From assembly GCA_963754265.1 (NCBI GenBank), contig CAVWFB010000003.1, positions 186,001 through 250,000 of the forward strand: a stretch of 64,000 nt of DNA, read 5' to 3'. The stretch comes from AC-32 sp963754265. Its GTDB lineage: Bacteria > Actinomycetota > Thermoleophilia > Gaiellales > Gaiellaceae. Shown piece after piece: positions 1 through 10,519 of this stretch. The notes beneath the pieces were generated by a model, which worked only from the letters and a program-made list of their open reading frames with translations, searched no databases and was not told the origin of the DNA. The position numbers and the translations under genes were made by a program. Each line of letters opens with the position of its first letter. The first letter of the stretch is position 1.

Positions 1-723
1 TCACGGTCGACGAGGTCAACATGCCGCACATCCACGAGATGTTGAGCGCGTTCACGAAGCCGCTCCAGCCCGGGGGACCGACGCTCCTGCACTACGAATG
101 GCACTGGGCGCTCTTCACCGCGAAGGAGGCGGTCGTCGGCTTCCTCCTCGGGGGCGCGATCGGCTTCGGGCTCGCCGTCCTCCTCGCCCACTCGCGCATC
201 CTGCGCCGGGGCCTGCTGCCCTACATCGTCATCTCCCAGACGGTGCCGATCCTGGCCGTCGCTCCGATGGTGGTCGTCGGCCTCGGCTCCAAGGGCGTCG
301 AGCCGTGGGTCTCGGTCTCGGTGATCGCCGCCTACTTGACCTTCTTTCCGGTGGCGGTGAACACCCTGCGCGGGCTGCTCTCCCCCGACCCGCGCTCGCT
401 CGAGCTGATGCGCTCCTACGCGGCCGGCCGCAACGACGTGCTCTGGAAGCTGCGCCTGCCCGCCTCGCTGCCGTTCGTGTTCACCGCGCTGAAGATCTCC
501 GCGACCGCGTGTGTGATCGGCGCGATCATCGGCGAGACGCCGGCATCGATCCAGGACGGCCTCGGCGGCGCCATCGTCAACTTCAACCAGTACTACTCGA
601 CCGGCTCCCGAGCGGCTCTGGGCGACCAACATCGTCTGTGCCGTCCTCGGGCTCGTGTTCTTCGCGATCATCGTCATCGCCGAACGGCTCGTCCTGCGCC
701 GCGCCCCGGAGCACTTCGCGTGA
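1..723 (+). CDS. ABC transporter permease (pyrimidine/NMT1-type importer), 5'-partial, apparent +1 frameshift
   Basis: Inner-membrane permease of a BPD-type importer (SsuC/TauC/ThiX family). The first membrane helix lies upstream of the window: residues encoded from position 3 align with the middle of the second permease at 1523-2317. The cytoplasmic coupling motif ELMRSYAAGRNDVLWKLRLP is clear, as is the IGAIIGE region. After NQYYSTG the frame runs into nonsense, while the neighbouring frame continues with WATNIVCAVLGLVFFAIIVI and stops at 721-723. One surplus base at about 605-610 explains this, so the gene is probably intact in the organism. The stop overlaps the GTG of the ATPase gene. 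As written, the bases fuse permease and ATPase into one open frame, which I regard as an artefact. Confidence 0.8.
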
Positions 724-1526
724 ACGAGAGCCGACCCGCAGTCTCGATCACGGGCGTCTCGAAGCAGTTCAAGGCCGGCGTGACCGCGCTGATCGGGATC
801 GACCTCGACGTTCGGCCGCGGGAGTTCGTCTCCCTGATCGGCCCTTCCGGCTGCGGCAAGTCGACGCTGCTGCGAATCATCGGCGACCTGATCGAGCCGA
901 GCGAGGGCACCGTCGAGGTCAACGGCAAGCCGGCACACCGCGCGCGGCTCGACCACGACTACGGGATCGTCTTCCAGGAGGCGGTGCTCTACGACTGGCG
1001 CACCGTCACCAAGAACATCGCCCTGCCCCTCGAGCTGCTCAAGTGGAGCCGCGAGAAGCGCTCCGCGCGCGTGAAGGAGATGCTCGACCTCGTCGAGCTC
1101 GAGGGCTTCGAGGATCACCACCCGTGGCAGCTCTCGGGCGGCATGCAGCAGCGCGTCGCGATCGCGCGCGCGCTCTCGTTCGACCCCGCGCTGCTGCTGA
1201 TGGACGAGCCGTTCGGCGCGCTCGACGAGATGACGCGCGAGCGAATGAACCTCGAGCTGCTGCGGATCTGGGACGCGAGCGGGTCGACGATCGTCTTCGT
1301 CACGCACTCGATCCCGGAGGCGGTCTTCCTCTCGACGCGGGTCGTGGTCATGTCGGCGCGGCCGGGCCGCGTCGCCGGGATCGTCGAGGTCGACCTGCCG
1401 CAGCCGCGAACCGCCCGGACGCGGGAGGATCCACACTTCTTCGAGCTCGTGACGGAGGTGCGAGAGCGCCTCGCCGCCGGCGGCGCCGACGTCCTCGCCG
1501 CGGAGGCGGAGGTGGAAGCCTCCTGA
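720..1526 (+). CDS. ABC transporter ATP-binding protein (pyrimidine/NMT1-type importer)
   Basis: Cytoplasmic ATPase of 268 residues that energises the importer. It shows Walker A GPSGCGKST, the Q-loop (FQEAVL), the signature LSGGMQQRVAIARAL, Walker B LLLMDEPFGALD and the switch histidine in VTHSIPEA. This is the SsuB/TauB/ThiZ class. The GTG start at 720 overlaps the permease stop (GTGA), and the reading frame upstream of it is the shifted permease, so 720 is preferred over any upstream start. Its end abuts the second permease. It should act with both permeases and the lipoprotein at 2375-3502. Confidence 0.9.
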   Translation: MNESRPAVSITGVSKQFKAGVTALIGIDLDVRPREFVSLIGPSGCGKSTLLRIIGDLIEPSEGTVEVNGKPAHRARLDHDYGIVFQEAVLYDWRTVTKNIALPLELLKWSREKRSARVKEMLDLVELEGFEDHHPWQLSGGMQQRVAIARALSFDPALLLMDEPFGALDEMTRERMNLELLRIWDASGSTIVFVTHSIPEAVFLSTRVVVMSARPGRVAGIVEVDLPQPRTARTREDPHFFELVTEVRERLAAGGADVLAAEAEVEAS

Positions 1527-2317
1527 GCTCCGCCGCCGTCCAGCGCCGAGCCGTCGAGTGGGCGCCCGCTCTCGCCGTCTTCGTGCTCGGCATCCTCGCC
1601 TGGCAGGGCCTCGTGGCGGCCTTCCACGTGCAGGAGTTCCTGCTTCCGAAGCCGACCGTGATCGCCTCCACGTTCTGGGACGAGCGCGGGATGCTCTGGG
1701 ACGCGGGCATCTACACCTTCAAGGAAGCGCTCGGCGGCTTCGCCCTCGGCTCGGGCCTCGGAATCCTCGTCGCGCTCCTGTTCGCCGCCTACGCCCCGCT
1801 CGGCACGGCCTTCATGCCCTACGCGGTCGCCGCCAACGCGATTCCGATCATCGCCTTCGCGCCGATCATGAACGACTGGTTCGGCCTCTTGAACCCGTTC
1901 TCGAAGATGGCGATCGCGGCGGTGCTCTGCTTCTTCCCGGTGCTGATCACGACGCTGCGCGGCCTCACGTCGGTCGATCCGCGCGCCATCGAGCTGATGC
2001 GCTCCTACGCCGCAAATCGCCGAACGGTCTTCCGGCGGGTGCGCATCCCGGCGTCGCTGCCGCACATGTTCGCCGGCCTCAAGATCGCCAGTGTGCTCTC
2101 GATGATCGGCGCGATCGTCGGCGAGTACTTCGGCGGACCGACGACCGCGCTGGGCGTGACCATCCTCAACGCGTCCGCGTATACGAACTTTCCGGTCGCC
2201 TGGGCCGGGATCGTGCTGGCGAGCGCGTTCGGGATCCTCTTCTACAGCGCTGTCGCGCTCGCCGAGCGGCTGACGACCTCCTGGGATCCGTCGAGGCGGG
2301 ACTTCCACACGGAGTGA
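1523..2317 (+). CDS. ABC transporter permease, second subunit
   Basis: Permease of about 264 residues, six predicted helices, paralogous to the first permease (both share ELMRSYAA followed by RIPASLP or RLPASLP). Two different permeases suggest a heterodimeric channel. No ATG, GTG or TTG lies between the upstream region and the first helix. The only initiator-like codon in place is CTG at 1523, overlapping the TGA of the ATPase gene (CTGA), and the next candidate, GTG at 1583, would remove most of helix 1. The start is therefore uncertain, possibly CTG by translational coupling. Confidence 0.85.
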   Translation: MSSAAVQRRAVEWAPALAVFVLGILAWQGLVAAFHVQEFLLPKPTVIASTFWDERGMLWDAGIYTFKEALGGFALGSGLGILVALLFAAYAPLGTAFMPYAVAANAIPIIAFAPIMNDWFGLLNPFSKMAIAAVLCFFPVLITTLRGLTSVDPRAIELMRSYAANRRTVFRRVRIPASLPHMFAGLKIASVLSMIGAIVGEYFGGPTTALGVTILNASAYTNFPVAWAGIVLASAFGILFYSAVALAERLTTSWDPSRRDFHTE

Positions 2318-2374
2318 CCACGCGTCACAATGGCGCGGATCGGACCGAGGTCGTCAAATCGGAAAGGGGAGCGG

Positions 2375-3502
2375 ATGAAGAGTCGAAGGTTCCTGCTCGC
2401 GGGGCTGGCGGTTCTCGTGGGCGTCTTCGTCGCCGGGTGCGGCGGCGGGAGCAGCAAGTCATCGGAGACCGAGGGCGGCAGCAGCGCTGCCAAGACGAAG
2501 GTGACGCTCCAGCTGAAGTGGGTCACTCAGGCCCAGTTCGCCGGCTACTACGCCGCCAAGGCGAAGGGCTACTACGACGAGGAGGGCCTCGACGTCAACC
2601 TCAAGGTCGGCGGGCCGAGCATCACGCCCGAACAGGTCGTACTCGGCAAGCAGGCCGAGTTCGGGATCGACTGGCTGCCGAGCCTGCTTTCCTCACGCGA
2701 CAAGGGCCAGGATCTGGTCAACATCGCGCAGGTCTTCACACGCAGCGGCATGACCGAGCTCACGTGGAAGGACTCCGGCATCACCACGATCGGGCAGATG
2801 GCGGGCAAGAAGGTCGGCGTCTGGTGCTGCGGGAACGAGAACGAGCTCTACGCGGCGCTGAACAAGAACAACATCGACCCGAAGACCGGCGTCACGATCG
2901 TCAACCAGCCGTTCAACATGAACCTGTTCCTGAACAAGGACGTCGAAGCGGCGGCTGCGATGACCTACAACGAGCTCGCCCAGGTGCTCGAGACGAAGGA
3001 CCCGAAGACCGGGCAGCTCTACAAGCCGAGCGACCTCAACGTGATCAAGATGGAGGACGTCGGAACCGGAATGCTCGAGGACGGCGTGTTCGTCCGCGGT
3101 GACTGGATCTCGAACAAGGACAACCAGGCAACGGCCAAGAAGTTCCTTGCGGCGAGCTTCAAGGGCTGGGCCTACTGCCGCGACCACCTGAACGAGTGCG
3201 TCCAGATCGTGCTGAACAACGGGCCGACGCTCGGCAAGGGTCATCAGACGTGGCAGATGAACGAGATCAACGCGCTCGTCTGGCCGGCCCCGGACGGGAT
3301 CGGCGTGATGAACAAGGCTGCGTTCGACCGGACGGCGAACATCGCGCAGCAGTTCAAGGTGATCTCGAAGGCGCCGAGCCCGGACGCCTATCGGACCGAC
3401 ATCGCGCAGGACGCGGTGGACGAGCTCGACGCCGAGGGCGTCGACGTCAACGGCAGCGACTGGAAGAAGGAGAACATCAAGGTCACACCAGGCGGGTCCT
3501 GA
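2375..3502 (+). CDS. NMT1/THI5-like ABC transporter substrate-binding lipoprotein
   Basis: Extracytoplasmic binding protein of 375 residues. The N-terminus has MKSRR, a hydrophobic stretch and the lipobox VAGC (lipidated Cys22), then a Gly/Ser linker. The core matches the NMT1/THI5-like family (LQLKWVTQAQFAGYYAAKAKGYY), whose members bind thiamin-precursor pyrimidines, riboflavin or related rings. The motif WCCGNENELYAAL sits where the family contacts its ligand. The ATG at 2375 is preceded by a purine-rich ribosome site (GGAAAGGGGA), and a good terminator follows at 3525. Next to a dihydropyrimidinase gene, a pyrimidine or hydantoin-like ligand is likely, by inference. Confidence 0.88.
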   Translation: MKSRRFLLAGLAVLVGVFVAGCGGGSSKSSETEGGSSAAKTKVTLQLKWVTQAQFAGYYAAKAKGYYDEEGLDVNLKVGGPSITPEQVVLGKQAEFGIDWLPSLLSSRDKGQDLVNIAQVFTRSGMTELTWKDSGITTIGQMAGKKVGVWCCGNENELYAALNKNNIDPKTGVTIVNQPFNMNLFLNKDVEAAAAMTYNELAQVLETKDPKTGQLYKPSDLNVIKMEDVGTGMLEDGVFVRGDWISNKDNQATAKKFLAASFKGWAYCRDHLNECVQIVLNNGPTLGKGHQTWQMNEINALVWPAPDGIGVMNKAAFDRTANIAQQFKVISKAPSPDAYRTDIAQDAVDELDAEGVDVNGSDWKKENIKVTPGGS

Positions 3503-3524
3503 GTCCAACCCGACGCAGGTTGCA

Positions 3525-3556
3525 CGAGGCCTCCCCACGGGAGGCCTCGTTTTCTT
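3525..3556 (+). terminator. Rho-independent terminator after the importer operon
   Basis: A perfect 11-bp stem (CGAGGCCTCCC / GGGAGGCCTCG) with a 3-base loop is followed by TTTTCTT. It lies 22 bases after the binding-protein stop and ends about 35 bases before the next gene, so that gene probably has its own promoter (TACGCT at about 3557 is a candidate -10). Confidence 0.9.
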
Positions 3557-3590
3557 CTACGCTCGCCCTGATCGCCAGAGGAGGGCCGCG

Positions 3591-5001
3591 ATGTCTGTAT
3601 TGATCAAGGGCGGGCGGGTCATCACCGCCGCCGACGACTACGTCGCCGACATCTACGTCGAAGACGAGACCGTGACGCTGATCGGCGAGTCGCTCGACGT
3701 CGGCGCCGACAAGGTCGTCGACGCGACGGGCAAGTACGTGCTGCCGGGCCTGGTCGACCCGCACACCCACCTGGACATGCCGTTCGGGGGCACGACCACG
3801 ATCGACGACGTGGAGTCGGGCCAGACCGCGGCCGCCTTCGGCGGGACGACCTGCCACGTGGACTTCATCATCCAGCCGCAGGGCTCGACCTTCGCCGACG
3901 CGGTCGCGGAATGGCGCGCGAAGGCCAACGGCAAGCAGGTGATCGACATGGGCTACCACATGGCCGTCACCGACCTGGCCGAAGGCGGGACGCTCGAGGA
4001 GCTCGCTTCGCTGCCGGACGAGGGGATCACCTCGTACAAGCTGTTCATGGCCTACAAGGGCGCCCTGATGGTCGACGACGAGACGCTCTTCCGGACGATG
4101 GAGGTCGCGGCCCGGACCGGCGCGCTCGTGATGGTGCATGCCGAGAACGGCGACGCGATCGACGTGCTCGTCAAGCAGGCGCTCGCCGAGGGCAAGACGG
4201 ACCCGAAATACCACGCGCTCACGCGCCCGCCCGAGACCGAGGGCGAGGCGACGAACCGCGCGATCCAGCTCTCGCGGGTGGCGGGCTCCCCGCTCTACGT
4301 CGTCCACGTCTCGTGCAAGGAGGCGATCGAGCCGATCGAGCTCGCCCGCGACAAGGGCTGGGACGTCTGGGGCGAGACCTGCACGCAGTACTTCTTCATC
4401 GACTACTCGTTCCTCGAGAAGCCGAATTTCGAAGGCGCGAAGTACGTCTACACGCCGCCGCCGCGAGCGAAGGAGAACCAGGAGCACCTCTGGAACGCCG
4501 TGCGCACCGACAAGCTCTCGGCGATCTCGACCGACCACTGCGCCTTTCTCTGGGACGGCCAGAAGACGCTCGGGAAGGACGACTTCTCGAAGATCCCGAA
4601 CGGCGGCCCCGGGCTCGAGAACCGGCTCCACATGATCCACGAGTTCGGCGTGCGCGCCGGGCGCATCTCGCTCAACCGCATGGTCGAGCTGCTGGCGACG
4701 AGCCCCGCGAAGCTGTTCGGGCTCTACCCGCGCAAGGGCACGATCGCGGTCGGGTCCGACGCGGACATCGTCGTCTTCGACCCCGAGAAGCAAGCTGACG
4801 ATCACGGCGGCGAACCAGCACTCGAAGACCGACTACAACCTGTACGAGGGCACCGAGGTGACCGGCTCTCCGGAGCTCGTCCTGCTGCGCGGCAACGTGC
4901 TCGTCGAAGGAGACGAGCTGGTCGCCTCGCCGGGGATCGGCCAGTACGTGGCGCGGGCGAAGTTCGGGGAGGAACTGAAGTCGAGAACCGCGGTCGCCTA
5001 G
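3591..5001 (+). CDS. hydA: Dihydropyrimidinase / hydantoinase, apparent +1 frameshift near the C-terminus
   Basis: Hydrolyses the ring of dihydrouracil/dihydrothymine (or hydantoins) to N-carbamoyl-beta-amino acids, second step of reductive pyrimidine breakdown. Zn-site residues are all visible: H58 and H60 in DPHTH, the carboxylated lysine K150 in TSYKLF, H183 (VHAE), H239 (VHVS) and D315 (STDH). The start is ATG 3591 with AGGAGG about 8 bases upstream. After VVFDPEK the frame fails, and one extra base at about 4791 restores the family tail (LTITAANQHSKTDYNLYEG) and a stop at 4999-5001, giving about 469 residues, normal for the family. Probably an intact gene with a sequencing insertion. Uracil catabolism is the likelier role, given the beta-alanine enzymes downstream. 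Confidence 0.9.
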
Positions 5002-5021
5002 CGCTGCTCGCGGCCGCCGCC

Positions 5022-5357
5022 GTGCTCGCGGCGCTCGTCGTGGCCGCCCCGGCGGGGGCCAGGCTGAGCTACTGCAGCCCCTCCGGCGACGTCTGCACCT
5101 CCGTCGCGAAGCTGAAGGGCGTGCGCTACTTGCGAGTCGGGACGTTCAGCTTCAGCGGGCGCGTGAAGATCTGCGTCAAGGACCCGAGCGCCGCCCGCGT
5201 CTGCCACGGCTTCAAGCTGCGCAAGGCTGGGCCGCTCATGCAGGCGAAGGTGCTCTGGAAGGCCAACTACCCGAACCGCGGTCCGGGCACCTACCGCGTC
5301 ACGTTCTTCTACGGCACAACCAGGCTCGGCCCGGCGCTCTCGTTCAAGCAGACCTGA
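5022..5357 (+). CDS. Small secreted protein of the CSPSGD type, function unknown
   Basis: A short exported protein: a hydrophobic signal segment ending APAGA, then a mature part of about 90 residues with four cysteines (YCSPSGDVC, KICVKD, RVCHG) likely forming two disulfides, and a beta-rich C-terminus (GPGTYRVTFFYG). Similar proteins recur in Thermoleophilia in my recollection; I know no function. The only ordinary start codon is GTG 5022, which leaves a signal peptide without positive charge. The best-placed codon is GTC 4980, 8 bases after GGAGGAA and followed by ENRGR, so the true start may be non-standard or a base may be wrong. It overlaps the dihydropyrimidinase end in that case. Confidence 0.6.
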   Translation: MLAALVVAAPAGARLSYCSPSGDVCTSVAKLKGVRYLRVGTFSFSGRVKICVKDPSAARVCHGFKLRKAGPLMQAKVLWKANYPNRGPGTYRVTFFYGTTRLGPALSFKQT

Positions 5358-5450
5358 CGAAGGGCGGCGGCGCGGCGTAGAAGTCCGCGTTGCCACCCTG
5401 GCCAAGCTTCACGAAAGCTGCCAATTCCCAGTCGAACACCGGTTTCCGCT

Positions 5451-6031
5451 TCAAACGGGCGGCTCGGGGTCGTACTGGATGTAGCGCCGCACCTCCCTGG
5501 CGCGCTCTGGCGAATGGAGCCTGGCGACCAGATGGAGCGCCATGTCGATACCGGCCGAGACGCCTGCGGCGGTGATCACCTGGCCGGTGTCGACGAACCG
5601 GTCGTCGGGCCGAACCTCGATCTCCTTGCCGAGGGTCGGCAGCAGCTCGAGCGAGCCCCAGTGCGTCGTCGCCTGCTTGCCGTCGAGCAGGCCCGCGGCC
5701 GCGTACACGAGCGAGCCGGTGCAGACGCTCGTCATGAGTGCCCCGTTGCCGGCGAGGCCGCGGATCCAGTCCAGCACCGCCTCGTCCGCAAGCTCCTTCC
5801 GCGTCCCGCGCCCGCCGGGATAGACGAGCACGTCGAGCGGCGGCGCCGTTTCCCACGTCTCGTGCGGGAGGACGCGCAATCCCTTGGCGCAGGTGATCGG
5901 CCCCTCCTCGCGCGCGAGCGTGAACACTCTCACGTCATCGTCGGGCCACTGCTCGGCCCAGGCGGCCAGCACCTCCCACGGCCCCGCCCAGTCGAGCTCC
6001 TCGGCGCCCGCGAAGAGCGCGACGCCGACGA

Positions 6032-6035
<4 letters not shown>
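5451..6035 (-). CDS. DJ-1/PfpI family protein
   Basis: A 194-residue class I glutamine-amidotransferase-like fold protein. It has the nucleophile elbow TSVCTGSLVYAAAGLL with the family cysteine, and THWGSLELL following, as in isonitrile hydratases and the N-terminal domains of GlxA-type regulators. No AraC-type DNA-binding domain follows, so an enzyme or stress protein is more likely than a regulator. The GTG start at 6035 overlaps the stop of the aldehyde dehydrogenase gene (GTGA), so the two are co-transcribed. Exact substrate unknown. Confidence 0.8.
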
Positions 6036-7564
<1,529 letters not shown>

Positions 7565-7589
7565 GCCGGCCTCCTTCGATTCGGTGCCA

Positions 7590-7612
7590 GCCTAGCGCGG
7601 CAGCGGTAGGAT
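7590..7612. promoter_or_regulatory. Divergent -10 elements between mmsA and the aminotransferase gene
   Basis: On the plus strand TAGGAT (7607-7612) ends six bases before the ATG at 7619, so transcription would begin at or next to the start codon (leaderless). On the minus strand TAGGCT (complement of 7590-7595) drives mmsA with a short leader carrying GGAGG. No convincing -35 boxes were recognised. Confidence 0.55.
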
Positions 7613-7618
7613 CGCCGC

Positions 7619-8954
7619 ATGGCCGTCTCAGAGGGTCTCGACGCCAAGCGGATCCAGGAGCTGGACAAGCAACACGTCCTCCATTCCTGGTCGGTTCAGA
7701 GCCAGATCTCGCCGCTGCCGATCGCCGGGGCCGAGGGGCGCTACTTCTGGGACCACGACGGCAACCGCTATCTCGATTTCGCCTCGCAGCTAGTCAACGT
7801 CTCGATCGGCCACCAGCACCCCAAGGTGGTTGCCGCGATCAAGGAGCAGGCGGACAAGCTCTGCACGATCGGGCCGCCCATGGCCCACGAGACGCGCTCC
7901 GAGCTGGCGCGGCTGCTCGCGGAGGTCACCCCCGGTGACCTGACGATGTCGTTCTTCACGAACGGCGGCGCGGAGGCGAACGAGAACGCGATCAAGCTCG
8001 CGCGCTGGTACACGGGCCGCCACAAGGTGATCGCCCGCTATCGCTCCTACCACGGAGCCACCGGGGGCGCGATCACGCTGACCGGCGACCCGCGGCGCTG
8101 GCCCGCCGAGCCCGGGATCCCGGGCGTCGTGCGGATGCTCGACCCGTACACCTACCGCTGCCCGGCAGGCCATCCCGACCCCTGCCCCGTCTGCTCGGGG
8201 GCGCCGCACTTCGAGGAGATCCTCCAGTACGAGGGCCCGGAGAACGTCGCCGCCGTGATCATGGAGACGATCGTCGGGACGAACGGGATCATCGTCCCGC
8301 CGGACGGCTACCTCGAGTCGATCCGCGAGGTGTGCGACCGGCACGGGATCGTGCTGATCCTCGACGAGGTGATGGCCGGCTTCGGGCGCACCGGCAAGTG
8401 GTTCGGCTGCGAGAACTGGGGCGTCGTCCCGGACATCCTCACTCTCGCGAAGGGGATCAACTCCGGCTACGTGCCACTCGGGGCGATGGTGATCAACCAG
8501 AAGATCGCCGACTGGGTACAGGACAAGTACTTCGCGGGCGGGCTCACGTACTCGGGCCACGTGCTCGCGTGCGCGGCGGCGATCGCCTCGATCGAGGCGT
8601 TCCAGGAGGAGGGGATCGTCGAGAACTCGGCCGCGATGGGCAAGGTGCTGGCGGAGGAGCTGCCGCGGCTCCAGGAGCGGCATCCGTCGATCGGCGAGGT
8701 GCGGGGCAAGGGCCTCTTCTGGGGAATCGAGCTCGTCCGCGACCGCGAGACCCGCGAGCCGCTCGTCCCGTTCAACGCCACCGGCGAGGCGGCGGCCCCG
8801 ATCGGGAAGATCATGAAGGCGGCGATGGAGCGTGGCCTCTACCTGATGACCCACTGGAACGTGATCATCGTGGCGCCGCCGCTCACGATCACGCGCGAGG
8901 AGCTCGACGAGGGCCTCGGGGTCACTCGACGAAGTGCTATCCCTCGCGGACTGA
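7619..8954 (+). CDS. Class III (omega-amino acid) aminotransferase, apparent +1 frameshift at the last residues
   Basis: PLP enzyme of about 444 residues that moves the amino group of an omega-amino acid such as beta-alanine to pyruvate or 2-oxoglutarate. Visible are the phosphate-binding FTNGGAEANENAIKLAR, LILDEVMAGFGRTG (D249) and the Schiff-base lysine K278 in LAKGINSGY. A three-cysteine insert CPAGHPDPCPVC (residues 181-192) sits on the surface loop. The end as written (VTRRSAIPRGLS) is atypical; removing one base at 8923/8924 gives VLDEVLSLAD and a stop at 8952-8954. Likely beta-alanine transaminase by context, feeding the MMSDH. Confidence 0.88.
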
Positions 8955-8989
8955 GCTAGCCTTGACGCTCCGCCGCTGAGGAGCCGCCA

Positions 8990-9238
8990 ATCCGCACGAT
9001 CAGCATTCAGGCGCCGACGACCGCCGCCGCGACCCAGCTCGTTCGCGACCTCTTCCCGTTCGCGCGCAGCGACGTGCGTCCGCTCGGAGGCGAAGGCTGC
9101 GAGGTCTGCATCGAGGACAGCTCGGACGAGGAGCTCGACGCCGTGCTCCTCGCCGTCGCTCGCTGGGCGGCCGAACAGCAGCTCGAGCAGCCCCGGGTGC
9201 TCGTCGACGACGCGCCCGTCGAGCTTCCCGACTCCTAG
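8990..9238 (+). CDS. Small hypothetical protein (about 82 residues), non-standard start
   Basis: An open frame with coding-like third-position GC and an acidic C-terminus (DEELDAVLLAVARWAAEQQ). I do not recognise the family. Coding character begins at ATC 8990, six bases after GAGGAG, but no ATG/GTG/TTG is present there. The first ordinary start is GTG 9074, which would leave about 54 residues. It follows the aminotransferase by about 35 bases and converges with the next gene. Confidence 0.45.
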   Translation: MRTISIQAPTTAAATQLVRDLFPFARSDVRPLGGEGCEVCIEDSSDEELDAVLLAVARWAAEQQLEQPRVLVDDAPVELPDS

Positions 9239-9519
9239 TCCTCCGGAATCAGGGGCAGCGCCGCCGCGACGATCCGACGGCCGCCGTGCTCGTACACCAC
9301 GTCGACGCTGTCGTTCTGCCGGTAAGTCCCGGCGACGCCGAGGAACAGCGAGGTCCAGCGCCAGAAGCCGAGCCGCCCCTCGCGGGCGAGGCGCCGCTCG
9401 AACACGAGGTCGTTTCCCTCCCGCCGGAAGTCCCGCCCGGGCTGCTGCGCGACGCCGTTGACGAAGACCTCGAAGCGCTCGCCCACGGCCGCCGGAAGTT
9501 GCGACGCGCGTTTGCTCAA
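9235..9519 (-). CDS. Hypothetical small protein
   Basis: 94 residues with a TTG start at 9519; GTG 9486 is an alternative giving a start MGERFEVFVNG. The pattern FEVFVNGVAQQPGRDFRREG followed by a beta-rich stretch and YRQNDSVDVVYEHGG looks like a small beta domain. No signal peptide or helix segment. Function unknown. It is divergent from coxB with only 13 bases between the two starts, so the coxB promoter probably lies inside this gene or the shorter start is real. Confidence 0.6.
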   Translation of the reverse strand: MSKRASQLPAAVGERFEVFVNGVAQQPGRDFRREGNDLVFERRLAREGRLGFWRWTSLFLGVAGTYRQNDSVDVVYEHGGRRIVAAALPLIPED

Positions 9520-9532
9520 CCACGCTCATAGA

Positions 9533-10519
9533 ATGCCACCGCCCGTGCGCCGCTTCGTCACCGCCTCAGCCGTCGTCACGCTGCTCGCGCTCGTGTACGC
9601 CGGGCTCGCCGCTGCCGGCAACGGAGGCCTCGCGCCTCCGAGCCCCGCCTCCCCGAACGCGGCCGACATCCGCGACATCTACTGGCTGATCCTCCTGATC
9701 ACGGGCGCGATCTTCGTGCTCGTCGAAGGCGCGCTGTTCCTGTTCGTGATCAAGTACCGCAGCAAGGGGAGGCCGCGCGAGGCGGAGGGGCCGCAGGTGC
9801 GAGGCCACACGAACCTCGAGCTCGCCTGGACCGTCGGCCCGGTCGTGATCCTCGCGATCATCGCCGGCTTCGTCTTCTACAAGATCGCCGGTGTCGACAA
9901 CACGAATGCGCAGGGCGCGACGGCGGCCGAGCAGGTGCGGGTCGAGGGCCACCAGTTCTACTGGGAGTTCGTCTATCCCAACGGAGCCATCTCGATCGAC
10001 ACCCTGCGGCTCCCGTACAACCGCAACGTCCGGCTCCAGATCGTCAGCGACGACGTCAACCACAGCTGGTGGGTCCCCGCGCTGAACGGGAAGAGGGACG
10101 CGATTCCCGGCAAGGTGAACTACCTGTCCTTCCTCCCCGACAAGCTCGGCACCTTCACCGGCCAATGCGCCGAGTTCTGCGGAATCCAGCATGCGGCGAT
10201 GATCGCCCACGTCAAGGTTCTGCCCCGGGCCCAGTACGACGCCTTCGTGCGTACGCGGCGGAGCTCCCTCCTCGCTCTGGGCAAGGAGACCTTCGATGGA
10301 GTCTGCGCCAAGTGCCACGGTCTCGCGGGCGAGGGTGACATCGGCCCGCCGATCGCCCAGAGCCCGCTGCTCAAAGATCGTGTGGCTCTGGCGACGCTGC
10401 TGCGAAACGGCGTCGGCCAGATGCCGGCGGTGGGCAAGGACTGGCCCGCGAGGCAGTTCGTGGCGCTCTTCGCGTACCTGAACCGGCGCTTCGGACAGGG
10501 AGCCGGCAGTGGCGGCTAG
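9533..10519 (+). CDS. coxB: Cytochrome c oxidase subunit II with C-terminal cytochrome c domain
   Basis: Membrane subunit receiving electrons for the aa3-type oxidase, 328 residues. A signal/first helix (residues 6-27), two helices (49-73, 97-117), then the cupredoxin domain with CuA ligands H177, C212, E214, C216, H220 and M223 (GQCAEFCGIQH). A fused cytochrome c domain carries CAKCH (258-262) and a likely axial methionine M297. The fusion (caa3-like) lets it take electrons without a separate small cytochrome c. ATG 9533 places the signal helix at the N-terminus, and upstream codons in the frame read antisense to the neighbouring gene. It overlaps coxA by 11 bases. Confidence 0.95.
   Translation: MPPPVRRFVTASAVVTLLALVYAGLAAAGNGGLAPPSPASPNAADIRDIYWLILLITGAIFVLVEGALFLFVIKYRSKGRPREAEGPQVRGHTNLELAWTVGPVVILAIIAGFVFYKIAGVDNTNAQGATAAEQVRVEGHQFYWEFVYPNGAISIDTLRLPYNRNVRLQIVSDDVNHSWWVPALNGKRDAIPGKVNYLSFLPDKLGTFTGQCAEFCGIQHAAMIAHVKVLPRAQYDAFVRTRRSSLLALGKETFDGVCAKCHGLAGEGDIGPPIAQSPLLKDRVALATLLRNGVGQMPAVGKDWPARQFVALFAYLNRRFGQGAGSGG

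Noticed and set aside
21..1526. Natural permease-ATPase fusion protein
   Set aside because: The junction segment is nonsense, whereas the alternative frame encodes the expected last permease helix with a GTGA overlap to the ATPase.
5350..5457. 35-residue frame starting TTG that overlaps the DJ-1 stop (MKRKPVFDWELAAF...)
   Set aside because: The overlap looks like coupling, but the frame is short, has no recognisable family and no ribosome site; DJ-1 ends naturally at YDPEPPV.
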